Assembly (NCBI GenBank): GCA_036172665.1
Contig: CM069870.1
Coordinates: forward strand, 66,278,212-66,342,211
Length of the DNA stretch: 64,000 bases
Reading direction: 5' to 3'
Source: Prosopocoilus inquinatus
Lineage: Eukaryota; Arthropoda; Insecta; Coleoptera; Lucanidae
Each line of letters starts with the position of its first letter. Within the stretch, counting starts at the first letter, position 1. The notes under the pieces were generated by a model that had not been told where the DNA came from, searched no databases, and saw only the letters and a list, made by a program, of their open reading frames with translations. Below are positions 1 to 11,000 of the stretch, piece after piece. The position numbers and the translations under genes are program-made.

Positions 1-1200
1 ACCCCGTATTCAAGCACGAATAAATAAAATTCTGTATTAGAAACGTTGACAGGTGCCTCGAATAAAACTGCTATTGATTGGTCGTGTAAATAAATGTGTG
101 ATGACGCAGTTCAGAAATCAAAACGTCTTTTATTATCAGATACGAAAAGCTTTTTGCTTCAGAAACGAAATAACTAACAATTTCTTTTTCACAGAAAAAT
201 CCGGATTCTTACATCCCTTCCCCTTTAGCTAAAAAGAGTTGGCGTAAGACAGTTGTTTATTTTTATGATAATTTCAGAATTTCAGTTATGTTTCGGTTTG
301 ATAAACCGCACTTCGAATTTCAAAAAAACGAAATCACCTACTCTTTCATGTTCCACCCCGTATACAAGCACAAATAAATAAAATTCTGTATTAGAAACGT
401 TGACAGATGCCTCGAATAAAACTGCTATTAATTGGTCGTGTAAATAAATGTATGATGACGCAGTTCAGAAATCAAAACGTCTTTTATTATCAGATACGAA
501 AAGCTGTTTGTTTCAGAAACGGAATAACTAACAATTTCTTTTGCACAGAAAAATCCGGATTCTTACATCCCTTCTCCTTTAGTTAAAACGGCTGGCGTAA
601 GACAACTGTTTATTTTTATGATAATTTCGGAATTTCAGTTATGTTTCGGTTTGATAAACCGCACTTCGAATTTCAAAAAAAAAGAAATCACCTACTCTTT
701 CATGTTCCACCCCGTATTCAAGCACAAATAAATAAAATTCTGTATTAGAAATTTTGACAGGTGCCTCGAATAAAACTGCCATTGATTGGCCGTGTAAATA
801 ATTGTGTGATGACGCAGTTCAGAAATCAAAACGTCTTTTATTATTAGATACGAAAAGCTTCTTGTTTCAGAAACGAAATAACTAACAATTTCTTTTGTAC
901 AGAAAAATCCAGATTCTTACATCCTTTCCCCTTTAGTTAAAAAGAGTTGGCGTAAGACAACTGTTTATTTTTATGATAATTTCAGAATTTCAGTTATGTT
1001 TCGGTTTGATAAACCGCACTTCGAATTTCAAAAAAAAAAAAGAAATCACCTACTCTTTCATGTTCCACGCCGTATACAAGCACAAACAAATAAAATTCTA
1101 TATTAGAATCGTTTCCAGATGCCGAATAAAACTGCTATTGATTGGATCGTATAAATAAATGTCTGATGACGCAGTTCAGAAGTCAAAACGTCTTTTATTT
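1..1200. repeat. Tandem repeat, about 356-bp period, 3.3 copies
   Basis: Copies start near 2, 356, 711 and 1068, each at a CCCCGTATwCAAGCACAAA-type motif, and run through a CGTCTTTTATTATCAGATACG block. The first three are very similar (single substitutions, A-run length changes). The fourth stops near 1200, where sequence becomes unique. The array continues past the left window edge. A sub-motif (TTCTTACATCCCTT followed by a TTAGTTAAAA-like run) recurs near 31130 and 32105, so the unit has dispersed relatives. Open frames inside it are not conserved between copies and are not genes. Confidence 0.9.
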
Positions 1201-1520
1201 TCACTCGTTTGGTTTCCGCCAGTTTCTTTTTGATTGCTTTACGTTTTGTTCGGTTTCACCACAAGGTAAGTCTTGTAGAATAAAATCGAATGTAATATCA
1301 TCGGAAGATGTTGTTAAACAAATAATTTGTTAAGTGCGAGAATTCGTAACGGTTTCCTTACATGTTTACATACATACTATCGAGGTTGATGTTTGGGTTT
1401 GGACGTCGTCGGATCGATCGTTCAAGCGTCGTTTCAGCCACCCCAGGCGTCGGCGTCGCTTCTGCTTCACGCTCTCATTCCTTTGCGCTGTCATTTCACG
1501 AACGGGTAAATACTTTTTTT
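1195..1520 (+). promoter_or_regulatory. Candidate non-coding first exon(s) with splice donors
   Basis: CpG-rich stretch in AT-rich surroundings. Two sequences look like 5' splice sites on the plus strand: ACAAG|GTAAGT at 1266 and AACGG|GTAAAT near 1506. The carrier gene downstream needs an untranslated upstream exon, because a splice acceptor lies 16 bases before its start codon, so this could be its promoter region, over an 11-kb intron. That link is inference. No long reading frame is supported. Confidence 0.25.
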
Positions 1521-1599
1521 ATTTTTAAATCCAATTTTAGTAATACGTTGTTCCGGTTCTTCCTTGCAAATGGAAGCAATCGAGGTTTATAAACAACAT

Positions 1600-2589
1600 T
1601 ACCAACCGCGAGAATGCTTCGCCTTGCACGAATTTCTCAATGTTCGTTTTATGCAGTCTTAATGTCACGTATGTACGCATTGATTATTAGTTTTTTTCTT
1701 CTTGTTCTGCACATTTCACCTTAACCGAGATACGAGATCGGTATCCTTGTTTTAAATTTAAAGGCAGGTGGCATTATACATGTTAAACGAAGCATTATGT
1801 TAGCGTCTATCGTAAAAGAAAATTCAATTCAAGATACGTACGGGATCGTCATTCTGATTAACGTTTAGTTGCATCACATCAAACTTTAATAATGGTTGAA
1901 TTAATTATCGAAATTCAAGGTTTTGAAACTATAGAAAGTTAACTGAAATGAAATAGGTAGTTCTTACGTGTCTTGAAAGGAACACATTTAATAAGAAAAC
2001 ATAAAGTGAGAATCAAGAGCAAAAACTATCAAGAAAAAGAAACATCAAAATGATCGGAAACCCGAGAATTTTTATTTGGCACATGCGAAGTACTTATTAA
2101 AACTTAAACTGGATGAAATAGCGTACATTTTGCAAATCATTTTTAAATTGAGAATAATCTTGATCAGGGATGCTCTTTTGAGCGCGAAAAGCGCTCTCCC
2201 TACTCTCGATTTCTTGATAGAATCGTAATTTGGTTCATAGAGAGATGCCCGGTTAATTAAAAACAACCGTCGCAGCTGGATGGTGGGAGTACACTTCCCC
2301 TCTATTGCCCATCTCTGATTTAGAAGAAGATAACAAGAAAAAAAGTAATTGAATTCTCCTCTTAGCCCTGCTTTTCACTTCACTCAGGCGCAGGAGTTCC
2401 CAACGGGATCGATGTTGATCTCCGAGGGGTCGAACCTCAAGGGATCATTTGGGGGCCGATGACTGGAAGTTGACAAAAATATCTACTTCCCATTGTTCTA
2501 TTTATTTTCTTCAACTTAATTTTGTTTTCGTTGAAAATAATTAGCTATTTGTTGAAATCAATGGCGATTTGTTTTTTTAAAGTTCGATC
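1600..2589. other. Unassigned AT-rich sequence
   Basis: No reading frame or RNA gene that I can support. A patch at about 2380-2460 is more GC-rich and partly self-complementary around AGGGGTCGAACCTC, but does not fold as a tRNA. Confidence 0.5.
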
Positions 2590-2855
2590 AAAATAGTTTT
2601 CACTTTTGGTCAAGAGATGGCGCTCTAAGTGATGATCTTTCTTAGCATTTTCCTTGAAAATAATTAGTGCCGGTTTCATGGTCGAACTACCGGAGGGACT
2701 TGAAAAATAAAGTCACATTCAAATGCACCAATTAAATGTCTTTTCACGTTTATTTTGACGTCTGAAAGTGACGATTATTTCTTTAGTTCGATTATTAGTT
2801 ATTAAAAAAAAAATAAGTTTTTTATAGCTAAAAAAAGTAAAAAACTAGAAGTACA

Positions 2856-2887
2856 AAGTTTTTTTAATCTCGAGATTAAAAAAACTT
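2856..2887. repeat. Perfect 32-bp palindrome centred on CTCGAG
   Basis: Each half is AAGTTTTTTTAATCTC, giving a perfect dyad with no spacer. It sits in the longer-than-usual gap between the first two array units and may be the core of a small foldback insertion. A TCATCGGACAAGAA motif follows it near 2903 and recurs near 8138. Confidence 0.8.
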
Positions 2888-4339
2888 AATACTTACAATT
2901 TTCATCGGACAAGAACAAACTTCAATTAAAAGACTAGAGGATAACACCAGGGTTGAAATACGTTCTGGAATTCGACTAAAATGGTTATCCCATTTGGTCA
3001 AGAGAGGGCTCTTGGTTAAGATGACGACGGTCTCCTTTAGATCTCCTTTTTTCTTCCTTGAAAATAATTAGTTATTAAAATTATTTTTTTTGAAGGTGTG
3101 ATGAGAACACCAGTGTTAAAATACTTTTTGGAATTTGACTAAAATGGTTATCACCTTTGGCTAATGGATGGCGCTGTAACTCTCCTTTTGTTTTCCTTGA
3201 ATATAATTAGCTATTAAAATATATTTTTTTTTGAAGATGCGATGAAAACACCAGCGTTAAAATGCGTTTGGTAATTTGACTAAAATGATTTTCCCTTTTG
3301 ACCAAGCGATGACGCTTGGTTAAGAGGATGATGTTTCCTTCAAATCTCCTTTTGTTTTCCTTGGAAATAATTTGTTATTAAAATTATTTTTCTTGAAGAT
3401 GAGTTAAGAACACGACTAAAATGGTTATCCCCTTTGGCCAAGAGATGGCTCTTGATTAAGATGGCGATGTCTACTTTAAATCTCTTTCTGTCTTCCTTGA
3501 AAATAATTACCTAGTCATTAAAATTAATTTTTTTTTTGAAGATGCCATGAGAACACCAGCGTTGATATACGTTTTGGATTTCGACTAAAATGATTATCCC
3601 CTTTGGCCAAGGGATTCTTCTTCTTTAAGTCTCTTTTTGTTTTCCTTGAAAATAATTTTAGTTATTCAAAATTTATTTTGTTTTGAAGATTCGATGAGAG
3701 TACCAGCGTTGAAACGCGTTTTAAAATTCGACTGAAATGGTTTTCCCTTTTTGATCAAGAGATGGCGCCATAAATGATGACGATCCAGGGGGGGATCGAA
3801 AGGAGATTCATAGGGGGATGAATCTTCTTTCGTTTTCCTTGAAGATAATTAAGGCCAACTTAATCGAACTAAAGCAGATATATATGAAAATTTTCGTTCT
3901 TCTTTAGCTTTATTTATTGATAAAATTAAATTTATTTAAAGCTAAAATTAAAAGACAAGAAAGGAACGTCAGCCGTGTTACAAAATTCGCGAAACAAATA
4001 GTTTTCCATTTTGTTCAAGAGATGGCGCTCTAAATCGCTGAAATGATGATGCCTTCTTTAATTCTCCTTTAGAATTTCTTGAAAATTATCGTTTGTATAT
4101 TGGTTATTAAAAAATGAGATGAGAATCAGCGTTGAGGTGCGTTGTAAATTCGAGTAAAATTATTTTCTCTTTTGACCAAGAGACGCCGCCCTAAAACATG
4201 ATGACTCCTTTGAACTTCCTTTTGTTTTCATTGAAAATAATTATTTCTTAAAAAATCCTATCATTTTTTAAACGTAAAATGAAAGGATAAGATGAGAACG
4301 GCAGCGTTGAGACATGTTTTAAAATTCGTCTCAAATGGT

Positions 4340-4800
4340 TGTCCTCTTTGGCCAAGAGATGGCACTCTAAATATTGATGAAACAATGATGTCTCCTTTAA
4401 ACTTCCTCTTGTTTTTCTTGCAAATAATTATTTGTTAGAAGATTGTTATTTTTTAAAGATAAAACGAAAAGATAAGATGAGAACGGCGACGTTGAGATAC
4501 GTTTTAAAATTCGACTAAAATGATTGTCCTTTGTGGCCAAGAGATGGCACTCTAAATATTGATGAAACAATGATGTCTCCTTTAAACTTCCTCTTGTTTT
4601 TCTTGCAAATAATTATTTGTTAGAAGAATATTATTTTTTAAAGATGAAATGAAAAGATAAGATGAGAACGGCGACGTTGAGATACGTTTTAAAATTCGAT
4701 TAAAATGATTGTCCTTTGTGGCCAAGAGATGGCACTCTAAATATTGATGAAACAATGATGTGTCCTTTAAATTTCCTCTTGTTTTTCTTAAAATAATTAT
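4340..4800 (+). repeat. Recently duplicated 185-bp units inside the array
   Basis: Three consecutive units, cores at 4352, 4537 and 4722 (exact 185-bp steps), are almost identical, including the unusual CCAAGAGATGGCACTCTA variant and the flanking AACAATGATGTCTCC. They therefore duplicated much later than the rest of the array. Confidence 0.85.
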
Positions 4801-5294
4801 TAGTTAAAAAAATCCTATTATTTTTTTTAGTAAACGGCACGGTTGAGGTACACTGGAAAATTCGATTCTTTTGGCAAAGAGTTTTAAATAATAATAATGA
4901 AATGATGATGTCTCCTTTAGATCTGCTTTTGTTTTGTTTTTGTGTTTTCGAAATGTTTTGTTTCTGTGTTTTCGAAATTGATTAGTTATTAAAAAAATCA
5001 ATAATTTACTTTTAAGATGAAAAATTAGATGGTGAGTGGGAAGGTCCGCGGTAAAGCATCTTTTATCCTAAAATGTGATTAATACAGTTTTCCCTTTTGA
5101 CCAAGAGATGGTGATCCAAACGATTCCCGACGCGCGTTGATTCTCTACACATTCGAGATTTACTTTAGAAGAAAAATTACTTTCGCCGGGAATATTAAAG
5201 ACGAAATCGAATTTCTCGATGATCGATTAAGGCAAGTTTTGGACAAATTAAGATAAGTGAGCAAAGAGATGGCGCTCTTAGTAACTTAACTCTA

Positions 5295-5492
5295 GAGACC
5301 CTATAATAAGAGTCTGGGCAATTCGTAACTAAGTTTTGATTGGCCGCCGCCATGTTATATCACAAATTGAAACTAGACGACTGTCAAACGTAATAGGCGA
5401 GAAGGTAATGCCTACTTTTCCTCCTTCCCAATCATAGCTAGTTTTTGTGATATAACGCGGCGGTATTGTCCTGACTCTAATTAAAGGGTCTC
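5295..5492. mobile_element. MITE with imperfect terminal inverted repeats, about 198 bp
   Basis: Left end GAGACCCTATAATAAGAGTC is matched at the right by the reverse complement of GAGACCCTTTAATTAGAGTC. The inner arms also pair (GCCATGTTATATCACAAA against CGCGTTATATCACAAAAA). It has no coding capacity. I could not settle a target duplication, so the superfamily is open. Confidence 0.6.
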
Positions 5493-5659
5493 GACTTACT
5501 TCGATTTTAAGGCAAAGAAAATAAAACAGAATGAATTAATAAAGATAAATGTAAAAGAGAAGGCGAAGTTGTTGCTTAAAATGTCACTGTGAATAACACA
5601 TCTTGCTATTTGAAGTCAGAATGAAGTAGCTTTAATTTTTGGTTAAGAGATGGCGCGGC

Positions 5660-8000
5660 GCTTTGAAAAAATTCCATCGGGTCTTTTAGATTTTCAATTT
5701 AATTTTGAAAGTAAAATCAGGAAATTCAGTTAAAGTGATTTTCACTTTCGAGCAGCTGGCGCTTGATTTTATTAATTGACAAATTTGAAGTTGTTCAAAA
5801 TATCGTTGAAAATTTGTAATTAATTATGTATTTTCTTTCCACTAGAAGATTTCATTGACTTCCAACTCAAAATGGTTTCATTAGGAATTCTTTCTCTTTC
5901 AAATAAATTTGGAAGTCGTAGATGTCGCTGTACATCGAACGTTATCTGTTTCTGAAACTTCTGAAAGAAGTTTCTTCAGCTTGAGCTCACATTTAGATAC
6001 TTATGCTCTATTAACAAGAATTCTGAGACAGAAGAAACGAAAAACCGGAAGAAAGTAAAAATAGAAAAATATGAGTGACCCTATATAAATAATGCTTATG
6101 AATTATTTTCAATACGCCACAAATATCCAGGATGTAATTACCACAGCTAGTGATATTCCAGACGTGCATGAACGTCCTGCAATATATAAATTTTGTAAAA
6201 TTTCTGCTGTTAGATTCTAATGGAATATTCCCATTTGTTTAAATTATACAAACAAAATGTTGCTCCTAAACTTTTTTAATTAGTAATATTTAAATTTATT
6301 TATTTATATTAAGTGCATAAACCTATTTAATATTTCCCCATGCGACGCTCATCAAATCAGTTTTGAAGACGATTTAATTTTTATGTTTTTACGGTTGCAA
6401 AAGAAACGTTCGTTCGGCAATAAATCTCGTGAATTCCCCTTGATTAGAGGCCACAGTCGCATTCTATTTTTTGTTGAGCTGAACGTCGTACTAGCATTGA
6501 TAAAAGTCCACATATATTCGGCTGGACACGTGTATTTTGTTCGATATAACGTATGCACTCAATTGCCGCAAAAAGACAAATTGCATACTTTCTGGGCATG
6601 TCCGGAGTTTCCCGGACTGTGCTGATAACTAACTGATGAGGACGAAAGAGGTGTTCGCTCTTAAAAAAGGGCTAACAGATTATTGTGCAGAGTAAAAGAT
6701 TTTAAACGTATTTGAAACGTAATAGTTTATTGGATGGTTGGACGTCGATGATCATAAACAGTAGTTCTTAAAACCCAAGCGCACTGCTTGACCTTACAAA
6801 AGTATTTAGAGAAAGACACGCTGACTTGAACATGTAGCCGGTCAAGACGTTTTGGCATTTTGGCAGCGACTTATTTTCTCTGCGGCAAATGTATTTTTAC
6901 ATATTTACTGCAACCATAAAACATTCTAATCAAGGACGAGAAAAAAAGTGTAATATTTATGCATTCTAAATTTAAAAGTTACATATTTACATTGCGAACG
7001 AAATGTTTGCCTAAAAATATATATTTTTTTTAATAAAGGTAAAGAAAGAAGAAAAAGAACTTCGGTATGTCTGTAAAGGTAAAGAAAGACGAAGAAGAAC
7101 TTTGTTCTGTCTGTAAATGTACTATGACGCTCACTTAAAACGAGACTCGTGCAAGCAAAGCAAATTTAAAACTTTACGCCATTTTCAATTAAATTGCCAA
7201 GTGGTATTATTTTAATTGAGCATCATGGTACTGATGTACAACGACGCTCACCATAAATGATACCATTTGACAGTTTCGCGGCCCTTTGGCCAAATGTTCT
7301 TAAGGGTGTTGATCGCATGCAGGAGTATTATTTAAGTTGAACGTCGTAGTACATCTTGAGAAAGCTGTTAAGACAAAGCGAAACCTGATTATTGCAAACT
7401 TTTGGAAAGTAGACGAAAGGAATTTATTTGATATAAATACATATAGGGATTATCAAACTCAGTTTTTACCATTGAAAAGTTTAGCTCTTTGATTACTAAT
7501 TTATGATGACAACATTGATTAATAGAAAATACCCATTCAAGTTAATTATAAAGATAATTACATATTTGTTATCTAATTAGAGGTTATCAATTTTACATTT
7601 GTTTCTGTTTTCGCTATTCTATGTGCAAAGTATGCAGAATACTTCCCCTACTTGTCAGCTAAAGATTAAAAAGTTTATTTATTAAGGCAATCTTTATTTA
7701 CATGAATGCCTTTTCTCTGTTAAGCAGTTATCCAAACATGTCATGTTATTATTTTATTCATTATCTACGAAGATAGTTAAATAAACGAACATTTTTGTTT
7801 CTTCTTTAAATGTCAATGGAAATAACATTCTCAAACTTTAGGACGTCTTAGGAGACACCTGTATAATTGTTATGTTTTTCTGTCGAACGTTTCTCTGAAA
7901 TCAAGATTTTTCAATGGTCCTTTTTTTAAATAGCTTAAATAGCGACATTCTAAGATCGCTTTTTGACCTGACATTGCATTAGATTTTTTATTACATTAAA
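5660..8000. other. Unassigned AT-rich sequence
   Basis: A decayed array-like motif (GCAGCTGGCGC) lies at 5752. There is a short tandem duplication of about 40 bp at 7038-7118 (GGTAAAGAAAGAmGAArAAG). A hammerhead-like core at 6633 is listed separately. Open frames near 6352-6625 overlap on both strands and show no recognisable protein. A stretch at 7935-7960 is nearly repeated at 40020-40045. Confidence 0.5.
6602..6664 (+). ncRNA. Hammerhead-ribozyme-like core, probably degenerate
   Basis: CTGATGAG at 6633-6640 is followed at once by GACGAAA at 6641-6647, the two conserved blocks of a hammerhead core. Stem III could form from AGAG (6647-6650) with CTCT (6658-6661), closing a 7-base loop and leaving a CUU cleavage triplet. 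Stem II would be only one G-C pair with a two-base loop, and I find no convincing stem I. A GTCCGG/CCGGAC hairpin lies just upstream at 6600-6617. Hammerheads are known from Penelope-like elements and insect satellites. This may be a broken relic or chance. Confidence 0.25.
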
Positions 8001-11000
8001 AATGCATCTACTCAGTACTTCAAATTCTTTCAATTTTTTAACTATAGTAACTTTAAGTAAAAAGTTTTTTTTTTAACTTGAAACGGACAAAATTATGAAG
8101 GGAAAACACTCAACGTTTCGCTATTGATTAATAGCTTCATCGGACAAGAATCAACTTCATTTATAGTAACTTTATGAATTCTAAAAAAAATACTTCGATG
8201 CAATAGAAAAATAAGAATAAAAAAGAACAAAAGAATTGAAACAAAGCACATCACAGTAAGAAATGGAAATGAACGAAAGAAAAAAGGCTTGAGTTAAAAA
8301 AATCAAGTCTAATGTAATTATTCTGTTGTTTTGTTTAGTTTCCTCTCGTTTCCTTTTTTTTTCTTTTTTGCTTATTAACGCTTTTGCCTTCCAACAGTAA
8401 CATTTTCAACAATTTTCGAAAATTCAAAAGTCAAATATAAATTTATTTGTGAGTAAATAAAAGCCGTATTAGTTTTCTTCTGTTATTTTTATCAATTTCT
8501 TTTGTCAAATCAAATTTTTGTTTATTGTTTTCTTTTCTCGTCGCAAAAATATCGAACTTTTTTGTACTTCACTTTTATTAGATTATCTCTTGATTAATTG
8601 TTTTCTTTTTTCAAATTAAGTTTTCGTCTTTTGTTTGCATTTTTTACATTTTTTTTTACTTTCCGCGTGTTCTTGATTTTCAATATCCTTCTACTGAAAG
8701 AATTTCCGATTTTTCGTTGTTTCCTTCGATAGCTTTTATTTTTTATTCGGGTGTGTTTTGTTTTTGTTATTTACATTTTAAGTCTACTTCGGATTTTCGT
8801 CATTACATTGGCGTATATCGAGTTTTCTTCATCTTTTATTATTTGCATGATTTTCAGAAACCTCGTCGTCGTAGGTTTATCGTCCATTCTTCTTTATTTC
8901 TTTCTTCAGTTCTTTTCTTATTTATTTAGTGATTGGTTTCTCTTTTTACTCCTCACCGATTTTCAAAATCTTTCCAACAATTCACCGAATTATCATCATT
9001 TGTTAGTTTTGTTTTATATTTGAGTTTTCTGTTTTATTCTTTTTTTTACTTGCATTTATTAAGTATTTTTTTACTGCGTTTCATTACCTTTATTTGTGTT
9101 TCTTTGTTTTTCATCCAATTCTGTTTATTTCAGTTTTCTTTTGTTTTCTCGTCTTTCTATTCTCTTTCTTATACCAGCAGTTTTCAAAAACTTTCAGATT
9201 AGCATTAGCAGTTTTTATTTTCTTCGTTTCTCTTTTGTTCATTTAATGTATCCTTTTTGGTTTCCTACATGTTTCTAACATAAAAATGGGAATTTCTCAT
9301 TTGCTCTTTTCCAGAGGATTTTTTTAACAAACTAGGTTTTTCGTTGCTCAATTTTTAGGGCTTTATTTAGGACGCCTCCTTTGACCTTTCTACTTCATCT
9401 CTTTTGGTTCCTAGTCCTCTTATCTCTCTTTCCAATTTTAAACGCGCAAGATTTCTTTACTGTGTTGAGATACCTGATTCTATTTTCTATCTCGGTATGA
9501 GGTTGACATGTCGATTGGATCACGTTTCTACTTTTGGTTCTTCTTCATTTTCTTCTTTTGCATTTGCTTTCTCCACGCTTCTTTTATCTTCTCAATTGGT
9601 TTCTCGTAGATCTTATTCAATTGATTTCAATCTTCCTCCCTCCTTTTGGCCTGAACTTGAACTTTTTAAAATGTTGAGTATCAGTTTTTTCCCTTCCAAT
9701 TGCAACCATTAACCATCTTGGCCTTTCCTATTTTTGCCCGTTATGTATTTCAAACGCCTCGTCCATTCGTCTTAGGTGTTCCATGTTCTTACATATTTTT
9801 TTTTATGTGTGATTCGTTAGTTCTATTTCTTATTATCTTTGGTCTTCTTGCTGTGATTCTAATTCATTGCCCTAAACGTCAGTTAATTTCCTTTCTTTTC
9901 GACTGCGCCATTCACCACTTGGGTTTTCTGTTCCGTTTCGGCTTAAGCCTTTATTTTCTTCTTCCATGCTTCCTTCCCCTTCGTTTGTTGTTTGTGCTTT
10001 GACCTGAGTCTTTATTTTCTTCTTCGATAATTCCTTGCACTTCGTTTCTTGTTTTTATTGTGGCATAACCCTTGATTTTTTTCCTTTCTTCCTTCCGTTT
10101 TGTTTTTTTGTAAGTGTAGAGGCGTTTATTTCTGTTGAGTCTTCCTCATTAATAATTTCATCAGGTCTTTATTAGCCTTCCCTCAACTCCGTGTTTAGTA
10201 CTGTTACGTTTCTAGGGTTTAAATTAATTTATTTAATTGAATAAAACACTCGGTAACAACTTAACCGTAATTTATTTGTAACAATTTATTTACACACTAA
10301 ATCTAACTTCGACGATCGCTGTTCGAATTCGACTCCCTGCTGAGTCCACCCCGGCCGATTTTATATTCTTTGCTGCCTTCTCGTTTATTCCAACGCTGGA
10401 AAAGTCGAGTTTGTTCGATGGTGGCGTGGCGGCCGATGACGCATAATAACGAACCGACTTCTTGACGCCTTCAGTGTGACGTAGTGCTGAGTGGCGCGCC
10501 ATAGTACGAATTTTATCGTTTCCTTTTTTCTCATTCTGGTATTTGAATTGTCGTTTACCATTCCTGGGGCCTTCCAGAAGTGTCCAAAAACCTTTTTCCC
10601 AATTCCCAATTCCCTATTTGCATATTTTTCCTTTTAGATTCTATAGTTATTATGTCCTTTACATTTTTTGATGCTTCTTTGAAAATCTTTCACTGTTTTC
10701 CCAAAAACTTAGTTGCTTAAGGAAAAAAATTTGCACTCGTTAAGTCGGTTATGTGGTTCTGAATATTTATTTAAATCTTCGGTGATGTCGCCCTGAATAT
10801 TTATTTAACTCTAAACTAAATAATGATCTCTCATTAATGAGTGCCTTTTAATTCACACCAACTACTTGAGTTTCCTCTTTTGTTCACTATAATTCGCTGT
10901 TTTAATTTTTTGTTTGAATTTCTTTTATTTTTAATTCTTTAATTTCATTACTTATTTGCATTTTCATTGCTTTTTCCTCTGATTCTTTATATTTATTCAT

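Larger units (their letters stand above)
2590..5660 (+). repeat. Diverged tandem array with recurring AGATGGCGC-like motif
   Basis: At least 14 head-to-tail units, mostly 136-185 bp apart. Each has: an AAATGGTTATCCCCTTTGG-like run; a CCAAGAGATGGCGCTCTA-like core; a TCTCCTTTAAAT run; CTTGAAAATAATTAGTTATT; and GAGAACACCAGCGTTGA. Cores start near 2610, 2998, 3161, 3302, 3438, 3607 (decayed), 3755, 4015, 4176, 4352, 4537, 4722, 5101, 5262 and 5643, all on the plus strand. The exact nonamer AGATGGCGC is present at 2610, 3755, 4015, 5262 and 5643. The cores resemble the insect CTCF core. Whether they bind anything is inference. Units differ a lot outside the core except for the recent block at 4340-4800. 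Confidence 0.8.

Noticed and set aside
1..1200. CRISPR-like regular repeats
   Set aside because: Units are 356 bp with no short repeat/spacer alternation, and the genome is eukaryotic.
2380..2460. Possible tRNA (GGGGTCGAACCTC resembles a T-loop)
   Set aside because: No acceptor or anticodon stem can be drawn around it.
8717..10002. Chain of overlapping plus-strand ORFs of up to 102 aa
   Set aside because: All lie in T-rich DNA, are Phe/Leu/Ser-rich, overlap in different frames and show no domain or splice context.
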